This document shows, piece after piece, positions 45,371-55,637 of a stretch of 64,000 nucleotides of DNA (the stretch's first letter is position 1; each line of letters opens with the position of its first letter). The notes below the pieces were generated by a model. That model did no database searches. It was not told where the DNA came from and was given only the letters and a program-made list of their open reading frames with translations. A program made the translations under genes and the position numbers. Origin of the DNA: Novakomyces olei (taxonomy: Eukaryota; Ascomycota; Novakomycetes; Novakomycetales; Novakomycetaceae); contig JADEYG010000007.1 of NCBI GenBank assembly GCA_016906335.1, positions 1,021,001 through 1,085,000 of the forward strand, given 5' to 3'.

Positions 45371-46096
45371 CTAAAAAACATCCATCTCAACACTTTTGAC
45401 GTCAAAAAATACCGGGTTGGGTGAAAAAAATGTTTCGGTTCCAAACTCGAGTACGCCAAGGTACTCTAGTTGATCATAATCATCGAATATGTCAAGCTTA
45501 AAAGCGCGACTAACAAGTGGCAGTAGATCACCTTGAAAACTGGTAGACTCTGTACGTGAAACCCACGTATATACAGTCTGTTTGCAATCATTGACGCCGA
45601 TATATAGGTCGAATATGAGACCCCCAGCTTCCATAGTAGATCTTTTTCCATCCTCGTAACCGATACAAGAAATGCCGCCCCTCTGTGAAAGCCATACCAT
45701 GATTTCATACTTGCTAAAAACAGTACTAATGCTGTCCTCTTTTCTTTCTGCCAAAAACATGTCAAAGGCTACGTTGCTCCCTGCATTTCCTCGATCGAAT
45801 TGTTCCCAACTAACATTTACAGGGATAGAGTTAATCTTAGAGAGTCTCGCTGGAAGTCCGGATTCAACAAGTCTAACGTTTGGAAACGCGCGTACTATGG
45901 GTTTAGAACTTTTCCAAGCCCATTTCACTTGAAACTGAGGCGGTCGACTTCCATCTTGCCCCGGATATGTTAAAGATAAGGAACCAGTCCCATCATAGCC
46001 CCATTGATTGGCCTGAAGAAGATACTTTCCGACCTTCGCCACGCCGTACTGGCCATCCAATACATTCATGGCGCATGCTGCCGTTAAAATAAACTA
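45371..46096 (-). CDS. GH12-like endoglucanase/xyloglucanase (N-terminus unresolved)
   Basis: The main frame encodes about 232 aa from MNVLDGQYG (46069) and can be extended to CAM at the AG near 46097. It has the GH12 jelly-roll signature: LLQANQWG, QVKWAWKSS, YEIMVWLSQRGG with the nucleophile Glu, VNDCKQTVYTWVS and YLGVLEFGTETFFS with the acid/base Glu. GH12 enzymes cut beta-1,4-glucan or xyloglucan outside the cell. A secretion signal must lie in an upstream exon: a hydrophobic stretch (MYNFLVFVGPTVLICW) sits at 46219-46170 but is not joined by a clean GT-AG model. Both catalytic Glu are present, so it is probably active. This part is less conserved than in typical GH12. Confidence 0.65.
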
Positions 46097-46511
46097 TTAC
46101 ATTAAATAATGTGAGAGATAATACGTAAAAAAGCGGTGAAGTAAAAAATATAGAGTGGCGGGCGGACGAGGGTTGCCAGCAAATCAGCACCGTGGGACCT
46201 ACAAAAACCAAAAAGTTATACATGTTTTCGACAAAGGCGCTTATGCTACAGAGCAACTTGGGCGACGTACAGGTGGAAAAGAAACTTGGCTATTTATACA
46301 TTGACGACCGGTGCTTTTCTAAGGTTAAGGTTTGACGTTTGAAAGCCTAAAAAGTACTCTCTGCATAGAAGTGTCGTAGTTTTCCAAACAATAGTATTAC
46401 CTGAGCGATAGAGTAATGTATGATAGATATGATGATTGACACTTTGGCTCTCCATACATTATTTCTTCACCAATCTGGGGCAAAAGTGGGAGGGAAGCTT
46501 GTCGCGCAAAC
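46097..46511. other. Divergent spacer GH12-like/HMCES
   Basis: About 415 bp. It probably holds the 5' exon of the GH12-like gene (minus) and the HMCES promoter (plus). Not resolved further. Confidence 0.35.
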
Positions 46512-47842
46512 ATGTGTGTACGGTACGCAATGTCGCTGTCGGAAGAACAGGTGACGGCGGACTTGGGCGGGCAAGGTGCGCAAGTACAGTCGGTACGAGA
46601 CTTTACTTCTTTTCGGCCGAGGTAAGATTGGGAAATGGCAAAAGCGAGCAGGTCTTAATGTGTGTCTCTAGTTACAATGTTCCTCCGGGAGCAGTAGAGC
46701 CTGTATTATACCAGGATCACAGTACCGGGGCGCTTGTTCTTCGCGGAATGAAATGGGGACTTGTTCCCTTTTGGAGCAAACGGGCGCCCGATTATGCGAC
46801 ACTGCTAAAGACAGTGAATACACGGGACGATTCTTTATGGGAGACCAATCGGAGCAGTATGTGGGTGACCATGAAGAACAAGAAGCGGTGTATCGTCCTA
46901 TGCCAGGGCTATTATGAATGGCGGAAAAGTGTGGGCTCTCGGGTAAAGACTCCATACTTCACACGGCACACGGATAGCCGCCTAATGCTCCTGGCGGGGC
47001 TCTATGACGTAGTGCGCTTTGATGAAGGGGAGCCGCTTTACACGTACAGCGTTATAACAACAACGCCTTCCAAGCAAATGCAGTTTCTCCACGATCGAAT
47101 GCCGGCGATCTTAAGGCCCCAAGATGTGGAGACCTGGCTCGATCCTAAACTTGAATGGTGTGGGAAACTGCAGAGCCTTATCCAGCCCTGCCCCGTCGAG
47201 TTGGAGACGTACCCGGTACCACGTGAAGTGGGTAAAGTAGGGAATAACAGTGCAGAGTTTATATTGCCAATAGACTCGCCAGCGCGCAAGTCTAACATTG
47301 CCAACTGGTTCACTGCTGGAAAGGCAGACAAGGGAGGGAAAGCAGAGAGACAGGAAACTGGGAATAAAGAGGATTTGAAGAAAGACCAAGAGGTCGGGAA
47401 AGGGGACGAAAGGGAGAACGAGAAGACAGGCGATCATACTAAGGGCAATGCGACTAAAACTGAACAAACTGTGCATAAAGAGGAGAGCAAGCCTATCAAG
47501 AAAGAGCCGGTGCAGGAAAAACTAGATCCAGCCGATTGGGAAGCAGAGAAGACGGAGAAAGAGAACACAGAAAAAGCAAACACAGAAAAAGAAAGCGCTG
47601 ATAATGATGGCAAGGCAAACATAAAGGACAAACAAAGCAAAACTTGGGCGACGGCGGAAGATAAAGATTTGGCTTTTGCCATTCAACTCTCAAAAGACGA
47701 AGCTTATGCTGCTAGTCAAAAACGGAAGCATGCTGATCAGTCTAGTGCTCGTAAATCTCAGCAAACTAGCGTAGTACAGTCCACGAGTCCCCAAAAGTCG
47801 CGCAAGACTGGCACACCGAAAATAACACAATATTTCAGTTGA
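46512..47842 (+). CDS. HMCES/SRAP abasic-site-crosslinking protein
   Basis: Exons 46512-46621 and 46672-47842 give 426 aa. The product starts Met-Cys (MCVRYAMS); Cys2 becomes the N-terminus and forms the thiazolidine crosslink with abasic sites in ssDNA. The SRAP domain follows (SYNVPPGAVEPVL, LRGMKWGLVPFWSK, NTRDDSLW, CIVLCQGYYEWRKS, YSVITTTPSKQMQFLHDRMPAIL). Asn and Glu and His equivalents of the active site are present. After residue ~250 is a Lys/Glu-rich disordered region. Near the end DLAFAIQLSKDEAYAAS reads as a UIM, and the last residues TPKITQYFS resemble a PIP box for PCNA (lacking the usual first Gln). The intron is 50 nt. Confidence 0.93.
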
Positions 47843-47892
47843 TGATTGGGATTAGATGTTTAATAATTTCTATTAAATGCTATACATACACG

Positions 47893-48566
47893 TTATGAGG
47901 AAGAGGATGCTGCTGCTGCCTCACGTGCCTCGCGCCGTTCGCGCAATTTTTGTTCTAGACGAATAAACTGCTGCAGACTTGGACTCAGGTCCTGAATAAT
48001 ATCACGTTTAACCTGCCTTTCATCCTGTAGATCGGGTGGCAGTGCAGCCCCGGTTGAAAGAGCACTATCCCGTGCAAGTATACGCTTATTCCGCCAGTCC
48101 TCAACATCGTCCCGGTACAGGTCCCACACGCAAATACCGCACCCAGACATACAGCAATTATCCGGCTCTTCTGGCTTGGCAGGTATTTTGACACCGGCCA
48201 CTATGCGCTCAAAAGCTTCCGGGTCCCTCCTTTCCCGGGTTGGACCGGCAAGTGGAGAGTTGAATGTGATACTGGGACCGCCTTCTTCTTCTTCACGCTC
48301 TTCAGCTTGTTCGAGAGCGTGCCGGCGGGAGTCCCATTCCTGAGCCTGCCGTAGTGGCTGCGCTTGAATGACTATAAAGTTTGATTAAAATGAATTTTAA
48401 ATAAAGGAGGAAAAGAGTGGTAGTTTTGCGTACGATCATAGAAAGAATTTAAGCTTTTGGCACTGTTGAAAAAGTGAAACTGCCGTTTCCGGCAGCCCGT
48501 GTGGGTCCGCGTGGTAATGTGCCATTGTGGCAGTGTGCGCAAGGCACACTGCCGCAATGGTCTCAT
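47893..48566 (-). CDS. Oxidoreductase-like domain protein (OXLD1-like), mitochondrial
   Basis: Exon 1 is 48566-48434 and exon 2 is 48371-47893, with a 62-nt intron; the product is 203 aa. The start MRPLRQCALRTLPQWH is Arg-rich and acid-free, as in a mitochondrial presequence. A charged linker (ALEQAEEREEEE) precedes the core EPDNCCMSGCGICVWDLYRDD, a Cys-rich motif specific to the OXLD1 (Oxidored-like) family. Human OXLD1 is mitochondrial and poorly characterised. The C-terminus is helical (LQQFIRLEQKLRERREA). A strong hairpin occupies codons 3-15 (see findings). Confidence 0.85.
48522..48560. repeat. 17-bp inverted repeat with 5-nt loop
   Basis: Arms 48522-48538 (CCATTGTGGCAGTGTGC) and 48544-48560 (GCACACTGCCGCAATGG) pair at 16 of 17 positions around a 5-nt loop. 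It sits four bases inside the OXLD1 start codon. Confidence 0.9.
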
Positions 48567-49117
48567 CCTGATTATGTAGTTTGCTGCAAAGTGACTAGAT
48601 TATGTCATTTGTGCGTCTCTGCCGACCGTTTGATCGTACGGATTAAAATACGAGAATATTTAATATTGAATAGTACAATGGAGGGAGGTACTTAGCTCTG
48701 TTAAAAGTATGGTTTGGCAGGACTGCAAAAGTAGTGTATTTATTACAGTGCTCGAGTATACATGAAAGCTGCCAAAGTACTAAAAGCCAAGGAAGGTTAT
48801 GGCCATGAGAAATAAATCAGAGAGTATACTGTGGAACATTAAAGTACCAGTTTCGTCCGTCCTTATAACTTTAGCAAGTATATTATGGCACACAGACTCA
48901 GATTTTTCATTCCACATCTCTCTATACACAGTGAGATACATTTTATCTAGTTTATATCCAAATAGTTTCGCAAGTGATACATGTATACATAGTACATGCA
49001 GAGCGGGACCGTACGCAACTCGAGACCTTGCAACTCCGTTAGAGGCTCTGCGCCCAGCGTCGTACATTATTTTGCTGCAATTTCGGTGGTGTCAAGTGCT
49101 TCAAGACAAAGGGCACG
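48567..49117. other. Divergent spacer OXLD1/DOA10
   Basis: About 550 bp with no gene. It holds promoters of both flanking genes. Confidence 0.4.
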
Positions 49118-52100
49118 ATGAATGCGGCTGGGGACGACGAGATTTGCCGTGTTTGCCGGAGCGAAGGCACAGCACAATCCCCTCTGTTCCATCCCTGGTA
49201 GGGAGCTTTTTTGGCATGAGCCGGGTAGAGGCTAACTTTGTGCAGCAAATGTAGTGGAAGCATTAGATACATTCACCAAGACTGGTACGATTCTCAATCC
49301 TTGAAATCCCGCGTCTAACTCTTAGTCTGATGGAATGGCTGCGGCACAGTCAGAAACGGCACTGCGAGCTGTGCAAGACACCGTTCAAATTCACAAAATG
49401 TATGATTGCAGTTCCTTCATTGTGTTGGCTTTTAACCGTTTAATTTTGCATAACCGTTTAATCTTTTAAAATATTGTTTCGAGATTGTTGTATTGTTTTA
49501 ATGTCTTTGCTTATTTTCATGTCCTAATTGCCAGTATACTCTGATGATATGCCATCTAAACTTCCGTTTCCCGTATTCCTTGTCAAAATAGCGAGCAAAA
49601 TTCGACGCAACGTATCCTTTGGTTTACGCTGTTTACTCGTATGTACATTATGGCTAGTTTATCTACCCTGGTCGACTCAACAGGCGTGGCGCTACAGTAT
49701 AGCTCTGGGCGATGCGCCGAGCACGGCTGTTTCGAACCACGCGGCAAACGAATCAGCCGAGTTCTCCTCACCGGCAAACTCTCAAGCGCCTCTTTCTTCG
49801 ACAGAAGGATTTTTGCCCTATGCAAATATTACTCAGTACGCGGGCATAAACTCGTTTATTAAACATGTGCTGGAGGGTTACATCATCACAGCAGTCATGG
49901 CCGTTATGTTTATCGTAATATTTCTGGTCCGCGAATGGGTCATGCAAAATGCGCTGGGTATTCTGGACGAGAATATGCCTGTTATGGTGGCCAATGAAGA
50001 AGGCCAGATTGCCCGACCTTTAGACAATGCAGCAGCTGCTGCTGCCGCGGCTGCTGCTCTACAGCCCGCAGCAGATAATCCTGATCGTAATGCAGGAGGA
50101 GACGAAAGAGCTCCGGCTGCTTACACGGATGAGGAACGAGAGTTTCATGTAGCAGAACGCGGAGTGCTGGGGAATGGAAATGTACCCGATCGTCCGCCTA
50201 TACCAATGTCTCTCCAGGATGAAAACCTGGCTGCTCAATTTAATGCTCAAGAAGCAGTCGAGAATCGTATGCGATTAGAGCAGATACGGAGAGCTCATCG
50301 CTTGAGCAATAATAATTTTAATAATAATGATTTAAGTAATGATTTAAATAACAACACTGGTTCTGGTGAAGAAGAAGAGCAAGGTGAAGAGGAATCGGAA
50401 GATGATGATAGCGACTACGAAGACCGTCCAGCAATTAATACTGAGCAAGGAGAGGACTTGGGTACTCGACTCAACCGTTTGAGGCAGGATCAAGGCGAAG
50501 ATATAATAAACCACCCTGAGAGAATTCAAGCCATTTTGGATCAGGCGCTCGATGAAAGGCTTGGGCAGATAGAACGTGATCGGGCTCAAGTAGCGGCTGT
50601 TCAGAGGCAAATTCAGAATTTAGCAGAAGGCAGACAAAGAATAATCGAGATTGAGCGTCAGGGCAATAACAACAACAATAACAACAATTTCGGCGATTTT
50701 GACGAAGTTGGAGACGAGTTGGACGGGCTATTTGAGCTAGTTGGGTTGCGTGGGCCCATGATAGCTCTGTACCAAAACATATTGCTGATAAACATACTTA
50801 CCTGGGCGGTGCTCTTTTTCTTTTTAACAGTGCCCGGCTTAATTGGCAAATTTTCATTAGCGTTTCTGCTGAAATCTCCTGTAGGATTTTTTACGGCTCC
50901 TGTGCGTATTTTCACATGGGCCTTGAAATCGGCTTTCCGCAGAATTGTCATGAAGCCCGTGGTTGAATGTATCAGTTTGCCGATTAGAATTCTGGAAAAA
51001 GTTTCGCTTGCTCCTACAGCGCTCCGTGTTAGCTATGGACGAGAATTGTTGGCGGGTAAATTACACTGGCAAGGATTTAAAGATAATATCTGTGCTGTTG
51101 TGTCTTATAGCGGCATTTCTCATACATTTATCGGCCAAGCCTGGGCTCAGTCGCTTACCGGTTGGAGCATGGTCGCAAATACGCTTGGCGCTATTGAGAA
51201 ACGGGGTACTGGGTTCAATAAGACAGTTTACGATCGGCTGATTGCTCTCGGGGCTGGGTACACTTCTTGTGGTATACTACTGGCTATCTATATGAGAAGC
51301 AGTCCAATCATCTCTCAGGAGAGCAGTCATACCCGACTACGAGAAGCGGAAAGTCTTTTCCGCGACACGACAAGGCAGTTTGGCACGATTGCAAAGTTTG
51401 TTTTTATCCTTTCCATTGAACTGGTTCTTTTCCCATTCTTTTGTGGTGTCCTTTTACTGGGCTCGCTTGTGGATATATTCGGCGATGGATCTACTCACAG
51501 GGCCTGGGAGTTTGTATCTGCCTACCCAATAACCTGCTTCTTCCTTCACTGGTTTGTCGGGACGGTTTATATGTTCCATTTTGCTATGTTTGTATCCATG
51601 TGCAGGGAAATTGTTCGGCCCGGTGTATTGTTCTTCATTCGTGATCCCAATGACCCCCAAAATCATCCTGTCAAGGAGATCTTGGACCGGCCAATATCCA
51701 CACAGATCCGCAAAATTGGTATAAGCGCAGTCTTTTACGCGGTCCTTATTGTCGGGTGCATCGGCTTTGCCGTCAAATTTGTCAAATTTGCAATGCCGGG
51801 TATCCTGCCACTTCAGTTTTATACGTCCTTCCCTATATTCGAAATACCCATCGATATGATTTGCTTCCAGCTCATCGTTCCCTTTTTAAAACGCGTTTTC
51901 CGGCCCTCGGCCATGCTTAAACGGTTATCGGCCGCTATCTTGTCTCGGCTGAGTGAGTCTTTGCGTTTATCTTCCTTTATCTTTGGTGGCCGGTATCGTA
52001 TGGAAGAAGGCAGGCACGTCGCACGCACTTGGAGGGCCTTTTTATTGCGAGAGAAAGGCGATGTATTGCACCCAGTGAATGGCAGTACACTGCTGAACAA

Positions 52101-53241
52101 CGAAGACGATGGAGGAGGACAGGACCAAGTCTATTTCGTCAAGGACGGATCATTCTTAAAGGCTCCCTCGTACGACAGTGTCCCCACACGTCGGCGTATG
52201 TTGCACCCTGTAACAGAAATCGGAGAGCCCCTGGATGACTATGGTCGGCAGCACGTGGCCAATGATCCCAACTATGCAGTTGTATACGTCCCTCCGCACT
52301 TTAGGCTGCGGATAGTACTGTACCTGTTCCTCGTGTGGGTTGCTGCTTCTCTTACCGGGTACGCTATCCTGATTGGCCCCCTGTTCGTTGGGAGATTACT
52401 CTTCCGGTTTTTCATGCCCAATGTTCCCATGCACGATTTGTACTCTCTTGCCCTGGGCTACTCGGCCATTGCTCTTGTTGTGCAGGCACACAGGTCGGCG
52501 AAGGAGGCCTTTTTGGCTCTGCATAATAAAAGCGTTAGCCTTGGGACAGTGCTCAAAGTCGGCAGTGTTTGCACCGTTAAATGGACCATTTTAGCCGCTG
52601 TGTTTTTTATAACTATTCCCCTCACGATTGGACTTGTATGGGAATCTTATGTGCTGGTACCTTGCTTGCTTTTCCTTCAGGCAAAGCCACAGGTTGTCCA
52701 CGTTCCACACGACTGGGCATTCGGGTTTTTTGTCTTGAAAATCGCCGTGCAATTGATTCTGGCCGGACCGGATAATGCGATCTCGCGTATGATCCAAAAT
52801 GTTGTAGCGGACGGTTGGACACGGCCGCGAATCAAGCAAGTAGTTTTAAAAGCCGGACTTCCACTCGTGCTTGTCCTGCTCAGTTTGCTCGTAATTCCAT
52901 CGGCCTCTATTATCTTTATAAAGCAGGCAATGCCACGATCGTCGGAGGCATTTTTCAGAAATGTTTTAACCTTCTTTGTGTACTACAAGGCAAAGACAAA
53001 AGTACAAAATATGGGCGGCGAGGAGCTACTGCACGTCGTAAACATCCTGGCCTACCCGACGTTTGCACTATTCCTGCTACAAGTGGCAAACGTTGTTGCC
53101 GTAAAATGGGTTTTGGACAAGTGCCGCCAGGTAATCCAGGACGAAGTCTACCTCGTGGGCGAGCAGTTACACAATTACGACGAGGACGGACCGGACCGGG
53201 CCTTTGTACATTTAGAAGATACGCACAACCGCGTTCTGTGA
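49118..53241 (+). CDS. SSM4: ERAD ubiquitin ligase Doa10/Ssm4 (MARCHF6)
   Basis: Exons 49118-49197, 49246-49284, 49326-49399 and 49535-53241 give 1299 aa (yeast Doa10 1319). The RING-CH domain at residues ~9-58 is assembled over four exons: [40 protein letters not shown]. Many TM helices follow, with a large Asn/Glu-rich loop carrying Ala and Asn runs. The conserved TEB4/Doa10 domain lies around FKIIS-type segments and the C-terminus. It ubiquitylates ERAD-C and inner-nuclear-membrane substrates that Cdc48-Npl4 then extracts; NPL4 is in the same window but 35 kb away. Introns are 48, 41 and 135 nt. Confidence 0.95.
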
Positions 53242-53590
53242 TACTTGAAATAATGATGATTCGAGGTTGAACGTAGTCCGTTTTGTATGGGAAATGTAGG
53301 CTGCATAGCGATTGTATCGTCTCCCGTCTTTATGCATGTTTAGACCTAGTCCATTTTCACAGTTGCCGTTTCAATTTCAATTATCTCGGCAATACCTTTG
53401 TATAGGTGCGATATTGTAATTATTTTTTTTAATATTTTTTTTTTATTTATTTTTAATATTTATTTTTAATATTTATTTTTAATATTTATTTTTAATATTT
53501 ATTTTAGATATTCCTTTTATATATTGTGGTCAATTCCGTGTCTGATCAACTTTTCCTATTTCACAATACCATCTATCCTCTATCAATACA
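53242..53590. other. Convergent spacer DOA10/MBL
   Basis: About 350 bp with a 13-bp tandem repeat (53431-53506) of the form AATATTTATTTTT, repeated about six times. No gene is seen. Confidence 0.5.
53431..53506. repeat. 13-bp AT tandem repeat
   Basis: The unit AATATTTATTTTT repeats about five to six times with a degenerate first copy. Confidence 0.9.
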
Positions 53591-54499
53591 CTACTTCATT
53601 GCCAGGACCATACCGTCAAAAGCAGGCGCTGCTCTACACCGCAACCCTCCCTCGGCATGCATCCGTCCAAGTCTCGTCTCCAACTCGTAATGGTCCACCA
53701 GGTGAGAAAACCCTGTGAAATAAACTGCCCGCGGTTGTACTTGCAGACTGTTTGCGTAGTCGACAGCCTGACGGATAGACAGGTGCGAAGGATGGGTCGC
53801 GTCTTTTAACGCGTCCAGTACAACCACATCAGACCCCTCTACGCGATCAAGCACTGCCTGTGAAATAAAAGAGGCGTCTGAAATATAGGAAAAGTCGCCG
53901 ACACGGAATCCCCAACAGTAGAATGGCCGCCGATCATTATCGTGAGTAAAATACTGCCCATGTTCCACAGGCAACACTTGCACCCGTGTGCCCCACACGG
54001 GTGCAAGGCTGAAAAAAGGCTCAGTCTCTTCGATTATATGAAATACAAAGGAAGGCAGGTCTCCACCTCCAGTTGCCGCCTTGGCTGAGCGCATGTACTC
54101 GGGCACACTGGCAAAAGTGGTGCGGGATAAGTATACATCAATACTCGTCTGTGTACGGCCGCCGAGCGTCCACGCCCGGCAATCGTCTAATCCGCCCATT
54201 GCGTCCATGTGCGCGTGCGTAAGCAGCAGAGCATCAATGCGCCGGATTCCGTTAGGAGGGAAATGAGCCAGTGCAGATTCATAAAAGTTCTTCCCGCAGT
54301 CAATCACGATCCAACGTGTTTCCTGCCCTTTCCTTACCTGCAGCACACAGCCCGTATTACGCCGCCGATTCTTGCGGCCCGCCTCTGTCACACTCGACGC
54401 ACATACACGACAAACCTGCGGTTCCGCTGTGAGACACGTTACATTGGGTACGGAGGAAGACGTGCCTGTGCCGAGAAACACTACCTTTTCCAGGCTCAT
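53591..54499 (-). CDS. PhnP-type metallo-beta-lactamase fold hydrolase
   Basis: A single-exon gene of 302 aa. The metal motif THAHMDAMGGLDD, a VIDCGKNFYE strand and FLGTGTSSSVPNV start fit the PhnP-like MBL group. Further ligands are likely the His in VLPVEHGQY, DASF (YISDASFIS) and the C-terminal GFSHLVDHYE. The C-x2-C pair CRVCASS near residue 30 resembles the zinc-binding Cys segment seen in this family. PhnP cleaves cyclic ribose phosphates in bacteria; fungal members have no assigned substrate. Short relatives also occur near RNase Z, but no flexible arm is present. Confidence 0.85.
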   Translation of the reverse strand: MSLEKVVFLGTGTSSSVPNVTCLTAEPQVCRVCASSVTEAGRKNRRRNTGCVLQVRKGQETRWIVIDCGKNFYESALAHFPPNGIRRIDALLLTHAHMDAMGGLDDCRAWTLGGRTQTSIDVYLSRTTFASVPEYMRSAKAATGGGDLPSFVFHIIEETEPFFSLAPVWGTRVQVLPVEHGQYFTHDNDRRPFYCWGFRVGDFSYISDASFISQAVLDRVEGSDVVVLDALKDATHPSHLSIRQAVDYANSLQVQPRAVYFTGFSHLVDHYELETRLGRMHAEGGLRCRAAPAFDGMVLAMK

Positions 54500-55220
54500 G
54501 TCAATCGCGACTCGTACAGTTTGAACCAGAAATGTAAGGTTTAGAATAAATATATATTACTCGTACTTTGTACTACTTTTTACTAATTTAACTACTTTGT
54601 ACCGTATTTTGTTTTACTTTGTCCACTTTTAACTCCCTGTACTGTGTTTACTTTGTCCTACTTTTCGCTACTTTGTACCGTATTTTGTTTTACTTTGTCC
54701 ACTTTTAACTCCCTGTACTGTGTTTTGTCCTACTTTGTCCTACTTTTCACTACTTTGTACCGTATTTTGTCTTACTTTGTCCCACCTTTTACTTTTTACT
54801 GTATTTTGTCCCACTTTTTACCACTTTCTACTACTTTTACTACTTGTATCCAATAAGCGTTTACCACATTAACCATTTGAACGTTATATCCCATCTGACG
54901 CTATAGGCGTGCACCATTGACACTTTGACTCCACACATTCACTCCGTCATACTTTGCACTATACTCGTACTTTACAAACTTTTGTTTGTGCGCCAGTACA
55001 TTGCGAGAAATTATCTACACTTTCTAATCCACCATTTTGTACTGATATTCGACGCTGGTATTAATTTATTTAATCCATATACATTAATTTGGCAATCCAG
55101 TCCGCCTAATAAAAGTTCAAAAGGCTCCATATTTACGTGATGGACGATGCACAAGGCGCGAACAATGTAAGACGAGGGGCCGTGTGATGTTCATTTTGCG
55201 CAACTGCAAAGCCGGCGCGT
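54500..55220. other. Divergent spacer MBL/RICTOR
   Basis: About 720 bp. It holds a T-rich minisatellite (54592-54830) and AT-rich sequence up to the RICTOR start. No gene is seen. Confidence 0.5.
54592..54830. repeat. T-rich minisatellite, unit ~76-82 bp
   Basis: The phrase CTACTTTGTACCGTATTTTG begins units at 54592, 54668 and 54750. Each unit contains inner CTTTGTCC/TACTTT sub-repeats. The third copy decays. Confidence 0.85.
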
Positions 55221-55606
55221 ATGGAGAGCTATTCCGACACTTCAAGCTATGGCACTTCGCCGAGCTCTGCAACCTCATCCGTCCTCGCAGCACACGGCCG
55301 CAATGAGCCGACCTTAAAGCTCGGCAAAGTTTCCTCCGCGACTGCTCTTGATGCCGGCGATGCGAGACTGAGCCACAGCTATACTCGGCCCGTTGAGAGC
55401 CTGCCCGTCTCTTACTTGGCCACGGAAGATGTATCTTGACTCTGTGAACTTTGTGCAAGAACTAATGTTTAGCTGGACGATATACTCAACAAACTGGAGA
55501 TTGAAAGCAAAATCAAGGAAGGAGCGGAGAATTTGTTGCAGGCAAGTCTAACCAGTGCTTATTGAAATCTTTTTGTCGGACTTTTATTTTATTATTTTAT
55601 TATTTT

Positions 55607-55637
<31 letters not shown>

